This document shows, one piece after another, positions 56,943-64,000 of a DNA stretch of 64,000 nucleotides (position 1 is its first letter; each line of letters begins with the position of its first letter). The position numbers were made by a program, and so were the translations under genes. A model generated the notes under the pieces. It did no database searches. It was not told the DNA's origin and saw only the letters and a program-made list of their open reading frames with translations. Origin of the DNA: Furcasterigmium furcatum (Eukaryota; Ascomycota; Sordariomycetes; Glomerellales; Plectosphaerellaceae); NCBI GenBank assembly GCA_001599815.1, contig BCIA01000006.1, positions 4,032,961-4,096,960 on the forward strand, given 5' to 3'.

Positions 56943-57827
56943 TTACTGCTTGTTGCCAAAACCACCCTGCTTCTTGATGTTCTGCACCACAACATCAAGC
57001 CCAGAGGCCTGGTACAAAATATGGTCCAACCAACCAATAGGTAGTAGAGTAACGAGCCGTCCCAGGGTCGACGACGAGCCCCTGAAGAGCATATGGGAAG
57101 GCTTGGGCTTGCTGATATCGCCAGCAACATTATTTGCCCACGTCGTGGAGTCCATGGGCGTGAAGCCGTCCGGCGGCCCGGCCATGGCCCTCTCAATCGC
57201 CTCCTTCGCCACGTTGTAGATCGAGTCGGGCGGCAGCGTGTTCGTTGGTGCGTTGTCTACGAACGTGGAGCCGACCACCCCCGTCGATAGGTTCACCACT
57301 CGGATGCCGAAGGGAGCCAGTTCGGCGCGGAGACACTCCGTGAGACTGACGGCGGCGGCTTTGGAGGCGTTGTACGTGCCCGCCATCAGGAAACCGCAGC
57401 CGAGAAGCCCGGCGCACGAGGTGTTGTTGACGACGAGGCCGCCGCTCTTGGACTTCAGGAGCAGGGGGAGAAAGGCCCGCGTGACCCTCAGGATGGAAAA
57501 GGTATTGAGCTCGAAGAGCTCGTGTGCCTTGTCGATGTCGGCGTGGATAAGGGGCATGGAGTAGCCCGCGCCGGCGTTGTTGACGAGGGCATCGAGAGAT
57601 CCGCCGGTGAGCTTCTCGACCTCTTGGACCGCTGCGCTGATGGACTCTTCGGAGACGACGTCCAGCTGTAAGCATTCGATGCCGGCAGCCTTGGACTTTG
57701 CCAACTTGGAAGTGTTCCGGGCAGATGCAAAGACGCGCCAGCCTCGATTGTGCAAGGCCAGAGCGAGGGCAGCACCGAGGCTGTTGTCGGAGCACCCAGT
57801 GACGAGAATGGTTTTCTTACCAGACAT
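56943..57827 (-). CDS. short-chain dehydrogenase/reductase, Ayr1-like
   Basis: Single exon of 294 residues from the ATG at 57827. The frame is open 48 codons further up, but that part is leader-like and lies just below a TATA box. The cofactor motif reads TGCSDNSLG (10-18), where the classical family has TGxxxGxG. NNAG is at 83-86. The catalytic residues are Ser137 (NNTSCAG), Tyr152 and Lys156 (YNASK). A C-terminal amphipathic region (LGRLVTLLPIGWLDHILY) may contact membranes. The closest recognisable relatives are NADPH-dependent 1-acyl-dihydroxyacetone-phosphate reductases; the exact substrate cannot be read from sequence. Confidence 0.9.
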   Translation of the reverse strand: MSGKKTILVTGCSDNSLGAALALALHNRGWRVFASARNTSKLAKSKAAGIECLQLDVVSEESISAAVQEVEKLTGGSLDALVNNAGAGYSMPLIHADIDKAHELFELNTFSILRVTRAFLPLLLKSKSGGLVVNNTSCAGLLGCGFLMAGTYNASKAAAVSLTECLRAELAPFGIRVVNLSTGVVGSTFVDNAPTNTLPPDSIYNVAKEAIERAMAGPPDGFTPMDSTTWANNVAGDISKPKPSHMLFRGSSSTLGRLVTLLPIGWLDHILYQASGLDVVVQNIKKQGGFGNKQ

Positions 57828-57976
57828 CGTAGAGGTTTGATAATGGAAGTTGCTGAAGAATGGGAACTGCTGCTGATGTTCTCGTGGTGAATTAAAGATG
57901 CGATGTTGGACTGGGTTGAAGATGTAGCGGCGAGCTTGTGTATTCATACCTGTGACTGTGGTCTTCATCACGACAT

Positions 57977-57984
57977 TATATATA
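57977..57984 (-). promoter_or_regulatory. TATA box of the dehydrogenase gene
   Basis: TATATATA, about 150 nt upstream of the proposed ATG at 57827. Its position argues against translation from the upstream Met at 57971. Confidence 0.5.
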
Positions 57985-58538
57985 GGCTTTGATTCTCCCG
58001 AAATACTTTCTTGGCCTCATCATGGACAAAGCGGCATAGAGGCCTATTCGGAACCTTTGGCGTGTTAAAGTTCCCAAACTGCTTAGGAATCCAGCATTAT
58101 TCCTCCTATCCCTACCAACTAGACTGGAGGTTCAAGGGGGCTCGCAAGGAGCGCACCGGCCTCTCTTAATTCCGCATGCATACTCGGTGGGTTTATTGTC
58201 GTGAACTCTGTAGAAGTGCCTGGAAACTGATTTCGGAGGCTTGTTCTCGGATGGTATTTCGGGATCGGACGGTATGCCATAAAGGCTCCGGCATGTTGAA
58301 AAGGAAACCCAAACCCACCGAATCGAAGTTGCTAGAGCCACGAGAAACCATCCGAACCATGAAGGGATGTCTGGCCAACCAAACTGCAAAGGAGGACCTT
58401 ATTTCTCTAACATGACCGGAGGACGTCCAGAGCCAGGGTTGCTCCGGTCTCCAAAGTCGCACGTGGAACAGATGATCTTGATACAGTGTTATACAATAGT
58501 CCTGGAGATGATACAAAATATTACAGTGCGGGCGTGAT
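57985..58538. other. intergenic, dehydrogenase promoter and MTG2 3' flank
   Basis: About 550 bases. Nothing further recognised. Confidence 0.4.
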
Positions 58539-60359
58539 TCATCCGTCCAACAATCCTACAGTCCAGTGTACAATCCTGTCGACCCCGTGGCCGTTGATGG
58601 CACTCACAGGGATGGCGGTGCACCTTTCCGTCCAGGCTTCCTTGACACCGCTGGGATGCGGCTGGGCGCCACTTGTGACATCTGCAAGGTACGCCTGCAG
58701 CTCCTTGAAGTTTTCCTGGGTGTCTGGCAAGTCTCCCTTGGTGGCCACGACATACCACGGCTTCCCAGCAATGTGAAGGCCTGAGACAGGCTCCGGCTCC
58801 GGCGTTGGGTCGACAGACATCATGACAGGATCGTCCGATCCCCGGGCCGGGGTGTTCTTGAATCTTGCTTGGAAGCTGTCTTCAACTTCCAGATCCCAGT
58901 TGACGCTGGCCTCGGCCTCGCGCGTGCGTTCTTCTTCCTCCCGCATCTGGGCGTACAGGCCGACCTCGCGCCATAGAGCCTTCAGAGCCTCAACAGCGTT
59001 GCCGGCGGCGAGGTCGATGACAAACGCGAGGACACCGGCGCGTTCGACGTGGCGGAGGAACGCGATGCCGAGACCCCTGTCAAGATGGGCACCCTCGATA
59101 AGACCGGGAATATCTGCGACCGTGAAGCGAGTGCGGGCCTCCTGCGTTGCCTCCTCGCCCTCTGAGCCAGCATACCGCTTCATGGACTTCATCATGGGGC
59201 GACCTCGGTGGTTGTCCAGAACAACCGTGCCGATGTTCGGCTGAAGAGTCGTGAAAGCCCAGCTACCAACTCGGGTTCTTGAGTTGGACAGAGCACGGAG
59301 CAGGGTGCTTTTTCCAGCGTTGGGAAGCCCGACAAGTCCGACATCCGCGAGAAGCTTGAGTTCGAGCTCGATCTCCATGGTCACCGCACGCTCTCCTTTG
59401 CACGCAAACAGAGGACGGGGATGCTCGCGGGAGACGAAATGGGGGTTGCCGAGGCCCCCGATGCCGCCAGTCGCTAGCAGGATCGGCGTAGGTGTAGGAC
59501 GCGAGAGGTCGAGGTTCAGAGGGCCAGCAGGCTGGTGGTAGTACCGTGCGCGCTTCGGGAAGCGTGGGAAGACGATGCTCCTGACCTCGGACCTCGAAGC
59601 GCCAGGATAAACGAGCCACTTGCTTCGGTTGGGGTCGTCTGGCTCGGGGTCATTGTCTTCGGTCTCCTCTTTGGCTGGCTTCGATTTGCTTGACCTCGAA
59701 ACAGGAGTCCAGTCTTCATCTTCGTCTTCCCTCTTGGCTTCTTCCAGCTCTTTGCGGGTCTCCTCGGCCAGGCGCTGGCGCTGCCTTGCCTTCCAGAGCT
59801 TCTTCTCCATCCATGCGGCCCGTTGCTGTTCTTTGTCCTCGGCAACAGGATCCTCTCTGCTGATCTCCCGCAGCACCGTGCCAACGGGAACGGTGATGAT
59901 GATGTCGTCGCCCCGTTGGCCAGCCTTGGCGCTTCCCTGGCCATTCTTTCCCCTTCCTGCCCGTATGAAGCGCTTCCGCGCTAGTTTGTGCAACGACGTT
60001 TCGCCGTGAATGGCCTGGATGTAGACATTGCCTCCGTGGCCGCCGTCGCCTCCGTTGGGAGGTCCTTCTGGGAGGAACAGGTCGCGCAGGAACGAGATGC
60101 AGCCATTGCCTCCACCGCCAGCATACAATGTCAACTGGGCACTGTCGGCAAAGTTGGGAGACGAGTAGTCTTCGGGCGCCGGGTTCAGGCGTGTCGATGT
60201 TGGCTCTTGGGCGACATGGGTTGAGCTTTGTCGGGTCTGGGAGCTGCGGATAGCTGTATTGATGAAGTAGTTGGAATTCCGTGTCCTGCGGATGAACAAC
60301 GAGGGGTATAGAAAGGAAAGAAAAGGATGGCTCCCAGAGGAGCACCTTGCTGCGGCCAT
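58539..60359 (-). CDS. MTG2: mitochondrial Obg-family GTPase (Mtg2)
   Basis: Single exon of 606 residues. The first about 45 residues are basic and Ser/Arg-rich with few acidic residues, a likely mitochondrial presequence. The Obg glycine-rich domain spans about 72-330 (YAGGGGNGCISFLRD, GPPNGGDGGHGG, RGKNGQGSAKAGQRG, LLATGGIGGLGN). It is interrupted by a long charged insertion (about 175-245) that is common in fungi. The GTPase domain has G1 GLPNAGKST (344-352), G3 DIPG (416-419), G4 TKGD and a G5-like SAI. The family assists assembly of the large mitochondrial ribosomal subunit. Fungal Mtg2 proteins are about this long. Confidence 0.94.
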   Translation of the reverse strand: MAAARCSSGSHPFLSFLYPSLFIRRTRNSNYFINTAIRSSQTRQSSTHVAQEPTSTRLNPAPEDYSSPNFADSAQLTLYAGGGGNGCISFLRDLFLPEGPPNGGDGGHGGNVYIQAIHGETSLHKLARKRFIRAGRGKNGQGSAKAGQRGDDIIITVPVGTVLREISREDPVAEDKEQQRAAWMEKKLWKARQRQRLAEETRKELEEAKREDEDEDWTPVSRSSKSKPAKEETEDNDPEPDDPNRSKWLVYPGASRSEVRSIVFPRFPKRARYYHQPAGPLNLDLSRPTPTPILLATGGIGGLGNPHFVSREHPRPLFACKGERAVTMEIELELKLLADVGLVGLPNAGKSTLLRALSNSRTRVGSWAFTTLQPNIGTVVLDNHRGRPMMKSMKRYAGSEGEEATQEARTRFTVADIPGLIEGAHLDRGLGIAFLRHVERAGVLAFVIDLAAGNAVEALKALWREVGLYAQMREEEERTREAEASVNWDLEVEDSFQARFKNTPARGSDDPVMMSVDPTPEPEPVSGLHIAGKPWYVVATKGDLPDTQENFKELQAYLADVTSGAQPHPSGVKEAWTERCTAIPVSAINGHGVDRIVHWTVGLLDG

Positions 60360-62179
60360 GGCCAGTGTCGAGGCAGTGTTCAGCGAGGTTTGAGGAGTAA
60401 GTAATGCTCAGATGTTGCATCATGGACGACATAAACTTCAAATTTCCGAGTTGGGATGGAGCGACCCAGTCAAGAGATAAGATAAGGGAGTCGGAGATGG
60501 TGGGAGGGAAGGAGCAAGGCAACCAACAGGGCTGTGCCTGCCTGCCTGGCCTCAGTTCCAGTCCTTTTGGTACTAATAAAACGACTTGGTCTGCCGGACG
60601 TCCAATCCTCTTCTCCTCTTCCATTCGACTTTGTCATTGACATCCCTGGCACCTCTTGTTCGCCTCCTTGGTGATCCTCGCAGACCACGATCGAATACCG
60701 CGCCGGCACGATGGCATCCCGCACGATGGCATCCGGCATGCAATTTCCACCGCCCTGCAGGACGAATGAGTGAGGCAGAACGAGTCGCTGGGCTAGGCGA
60801 GCTGCGTCGAATTCGGTTTCAGAGCAATGGACGCGACGATGTTGTTTGATGCCACCAAGCAGGCGGATCGACCGAGGCACGCAATCGGGGCCAGTGGCTG
60901 GTGACACAGCAATCTCTTTGGATGGCAGCACAGAGTTGGGAAGTCCGCGGATGACGGATGCCTTCAACCACCAAGAGCTCAGGGAACGGTCGACCACGTA
61001 CGTCCAGCGCGACAATAACACAGGATGGACTCGCATAACCGATGCAGGACTCTTCGCCCAAGAGCCCAGTTATTATCACACACCGAGGCACTCATTCAGA
61101 CAAGCCCGACCCCAGCGGCCCTGGACCTCCGCGTCGTCCGATTAGCTGGTGATCCAACCCCTCCTTGGAAGCTGCATTTATGCAACTGTTGCAGACCGCC
61201 TTGAAGCCCAATTCCTAATCCCGTAAGGGCTGGCCGCGGGCAGAGGCGCGTCCCACCGGGCCACGAACGACCGGCCTGGACTTGACCGTGCCCCTCCGCA
61301 CAATTTCTCCCTTCGGCTCGCCAATCTGCTTCCTTTCTCACTAAGAACCACGGGGCATTGGGAGACGTCGGGCACACTTTACGCCCTCCCCGCCATTGGA
61401 CCGTCCGCGTGCCAGCTTGCAGACCGCAACGACCTGGCACTCGTGCCACGACACTCGACCCGGCTTCAGTCTTGCTGCGAGCCTCAACCAACCCCCGCGA
61501 GTCCCAGCTCCTCCTCTTCAACTCCGCAGTTCGATCTCGGGCATCGCTCTGTCCTCTCTCCACGCTCTCTCACTCCACCGCATCTTGTCCTCCTCCCTCA
61601 TTGACCGGACCTCGTCTTCACGTCGCCCGGCCTTGTCCCCGCGAGCTGCAGCAAACAGCAATCATCCCTGGACCCGTGAGCCACATCCCGTTTGCTGGTG
61701 TCCGGCTTGCATCACGCACACACACACGGTAGACAATCGTCCGCTAGGCCGCCACTACCGCTTCGCTCACGCTGCCCCCTCATGCTTTGATGCTGCAGGA
61801 TACATAGCGATTGCTACCAAACGCGTTGCTGGCGATATCCCTCAACCCTGACCGCCGAACCGCGCTATCAGATCTTGCCTCTTAAGACCAAGGTCAGTCT
61901 GCCGCGCTATCTCCCTCCCTCGCTCCGCTTCCCTCCCACCACTTCACTGGCCCGACTTTTTCATTCTGCTGCCATTTCAAATCCCATCTTCCACACGAGA
62001 CCCTCAGCCCGGGTCTCACAGAAACATGTCCATTGTACGAGTAGTGGTGTCATCGACTGTGCCTTGAGCGCCTTGTACTCTTTCTGTGTTTCTATGCCGG
62101 CTTCCCGCCTTCTCCGGACACCCCCGCCTCTATCGCTGCCACTCTTTCCCGGTACCCTTTTCCGGCCCTTCCAGCTAAG
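60360..62179. other. intergenic with long pyrimidine-rich leader
   Basis: About 1.8 kb. A 15-bp tandem duplication (GCACGATGGCATCC plus one base) lies at 60706-60734. A (CA)n tract is at about 61714-61726. From about 61500 to 62180 the plus strand is pyrimidine-rich, suggesting a long 5' leader for the next gene. ORFs in the interval overlap on both strands and show no domain. Confidence 0.45.
60706..60734. repeat. 15-bp tandem duplication
   Basis: GCACGATGGCATCC occurs at 60706-60719 and again at 60721-60734. No known function. Confidence 0.7.
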
Positions 62180-62940
62180 ATGTATGCCAGGGAGTACTCC
62201 AAGCCGCGGAAGAAGAACATCAGGATGGACCCCGACTGCGCCATCTGCCATGCCCCGGCCTCTATGGAGTGCGACTGCGAGGCCAAGCGCCTCGAGATCG
62301 CCGTCAAGCAGGCCGAGGCGCGGATGATGCAGTCGATGTACGCGGAAATTCGGTATGCATCGCCATGACATCCAGAGCAAGACCTGATCTAACTATCGCG
62401 GCATGTAGAACCTGGGTCAGGAAGAGGGCACAGGATTACATTCTCGAGTACTATCGGCTGCTCGTTGATCGTCGAAAGCAAGCTCACGCACTTCACATCG
62501 ACCACATCACGAGCCAGTCATGGGCGTATTACAACCAACCGCCGCCCCATGCCCACCTCACCGCCGCCCAGCACGAGCTCAAGCGAGGCATCGACGAAGA
62601 TTGGCAGGCCAGTGTTCAACGTTATCCAGAAGTCCTCGAGTACTTCTTCAGCCTGGTCGACCTGACGTTGCCCCGAGATGACGATCCTATTGTCAAGGAT
62701 CCCCCTCTGAGCGCCCTTAACGGACCCCGAAAGGGCCACAGGCGACCTGGAGTAGCACCTGCTCCCGCTGCCGTCACACCAGCACCCTATGAACGAGAGC
62801 TGCCCCCGATACGGAGAGAGTCGACCCCGATGGAGCGTCCGGAGCGGAGGGTTGCCCGCGATCCCAGGAGACAATCTTTCCGAGGACCGCCGCCACCCCC
62901 GACATCCTACTACGGACCACCACCACCGACGCCCTGGTGA
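62180..62940 (+). CDS. conserved fungal protein of unknown function
   Basis: Two exons, 62180-62352 and 62409-62940, encode 234 residues. The 56-nt intron has donor GTATGC, branch CTAAC and acceptor TAG at phase 2. The N-terminus has a compact cysteine cluster (DPDCAICHAPASMECDCEAK), possibly a metal site. Conserved helical stretches follow: EAKRLEIAVKQAEARMM, WVRKRAQDYILEYYRLL, RGIDEDWQASVQRYPEVLEYFF and DPPLSALNG. I recall the same block from many filamentous fungi, where it has no assigned function. The last 70 residues are Arg/Pro-rich and end in a polyproline stretch that could bind SH3 or WW domains. Confidence 0.88.
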
Positions 62941-63753
62941 CTCGATGGGGTTCGACATGTTCGAGTACGTTCTCGGGGCGGCCGACACGACCGACATGAA
63001 CATACGACGACAAGGGTGTCCTACTACTCACGCCACTACGAAATGGAGCTGTAATGACTTGACGAACTAATGAATGCATATGGACTGGATCACAAATGAG
63101 AATTTGCATGGCAGGAGTCTGCTTTAGAGGCCGTTCTACTTCTGGTGGTGTTTCCGGAAGCACCTAGCACTCGGGGAGGCTCTTTGAACACTGCGGAACA
63201 GCCTGCCAAGCGCCGGCTTATAAGGGCTTGCTGAGAGATTGGTATTACGAAGCTTCAGAGCAGAGAAGCAGGTTTGGATGCTCGTGTACATATTTGAGTG
63301 GATGACAGAGACAGGGACAAGGACAAGGACAGCATCACAACCCAAAGCAGATACATTACTACTTGTTGAGACCCAGATGCTATGACCCGCATGATGCAGG
63401 AGGCCAGGAGCCGACAAATATGCCCGATGGGCCAAGTCCAATGAGACGCTACCCTCTGGTCAGGTATCTACGCTTCTGTTCGCGTGATGTCCAACGAGTC
63501 AGAAACCTGGTCCACGTATAGTGCCTAGATATGTGGCGACTATGATGGCATCTGTTTACGTGCAGCTCGTCAATCCTACGGGGTCGTCATTGGCCACGCT
63601 TTTGATGCTCATGAGATCTGAAAACGGCATGCATTATTAAGAATAGGGGGTCCAATATTAAGGAGTGAGTCCAAGTCCATCCAGCGAGGAGACACGCAGA
63701 CCGTCTATGGCTGTGAAACAATGTCCACGGGGAGAGAAAACACGCTCACTCAC
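62941..63753. other. convergent 3' intergenic region
   Basis: About 810 bases. Nothing recognised apart from a short GGACAA repeat near 63310-63330. Confidence 0.4.
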
Positions 63754-64000
63754 TTAGTTAGTCAAGTATACACAGCGTCCCAGCCACTCATCCTTCTCCC
63801 CGGTTACCTCCTCCGAGATCCACGCGGCCAGGTCCTTCCGCGCAACGCTGTAACCGACCACCGGGCCCGGCGCCGCAGGGCCGCTCCGCTCCGTGTCGAG
63901 GTGGTGATATGCCCAACCGATGCGGAGGTTCTTCGTTCCCCTAGGCTGGCCGTCCGTCAGCAGCGGCGGGCGCATGAAGACATATCCCTTGAGGACGGGT
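63754..64000 (-). CDS. NAD(P)-binding (NmrA/SDR-like) protein, C-terminal end
   Basis: Open to the window edge; the stop TAA is at 63754-63756. About 82 residues are visible. The stretch VFMRPPLLTDGQPRG, then VVGYSVARKDLAAWI and the ending WLGRCVYLTN fit the C-terminus of fungal proteins with an NAD(P)-binding Rossmann domain (NmrA-like or atypical SDR), where RPPLLTDG and SR.DVA.W are usual. The cofactor and catalytic motifs lie outside the window, so the activity cannot be judged. Confidence 0.7.
   Translation of the reverse strand, partial: PVLKGYVFMRPPLLTDGQPRGTKNLRIGWAYHHLDTERSGPAAPGPVVGYSVARKDLAAWISEEVTGEKDEWLGRCVYLTN

Noticed and set aside
57828..57971. 48-codon N-terminal extension of the dehydrogenase
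   Set aside because: It would start a few bases below a TATA box and precede a well-formed Rossmann start; more likely 5' leader.
63000..63750. Possible extra exon between the conserved protein and the NAD(P)-binding gene
   Set aside because: ORFs are short, with no domain; the interval fits two convergent 3' UTRs.

Overview
This is nuclear DNA from a filamentous ascomycete (Pezizomycotina, most likely a Sordariomycete). Genes are broken by short introns, mostly 47-70 nt, with GTRNGT donors, CTRAC-type branch points and YAG acceptors. Coding sequence has C-rich third positions. The gene set is fungal: FlbA-type RGS protein, Cdc73, Orc4 with a PHD finger, Bfr1, Mtg2-type Obg GTPase, and a DUF7053 protein. 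I found no tRNA, rRNA, CRISPR array, intact transposon or secondary-metabolite cluster.

Layout. 1-2491: 3' part of a CSC1/OSCA-type channel. 2913-4870: a conserved fungal gene of unknown function whose 5' third is frame-disrupted. 5417-6706: CDC73 (Paf1 complex). 6707-16244: about 9.5 kb without a supportable gene, upstream of flbA (16245-18519). 19757-20276: small secreted, possibly GPI-anchored protein. 20924-22204 (-): DUF7053 protein. 23087-25705 (-): ORC4, divergent from an LtrA-family membrane protein (26972-29414) that appears to contain a 3-nt microexon. 30206-32824: a small accessory-looking pocket with a frame-broken four-span membrane protein, a doubtful 94-residue ORF and a frame-broken small secreted cysteine protein. 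33181-35943: NCL1/Trm4 tRNA m5C methyltransferase. 36550-40488: tubulin cofactor D, with an N in the assembly at 36860. 40489-45275: gene-free. 45276-46945: seven-span membrane protein. 48715-51564: protein kinase with an unusual C-terminal block of CxxC pairs. 51894-52752 (-): RPB5, divergent from BFR1 (53965-55530). 56943-57827 (-): short-chain dehydrogenase. 58539-60359 (-): MTG2. 62180-62940: conserved fungal protein of unknown function. 63754-64000 (-): 3' end of an NAD(P)-binding protein.

Most genes are unrelated housekeeping functions: transcription elongation, replication origin recognition, tRNA modification, tubulin folding, RNA polymerase, mRNP/ER association and mitochondrial ribosome assembly. 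They are separated by long non-coding intervals and show no pathway-level clustering. Reading-frame breaks fall in low-constraint genes while the housekeeping genes are intact, apart from the single N. This favours gene decay over a generally poor assembly, but local homopolymer errors near 3.0-3.3 kb cannot be excluded.
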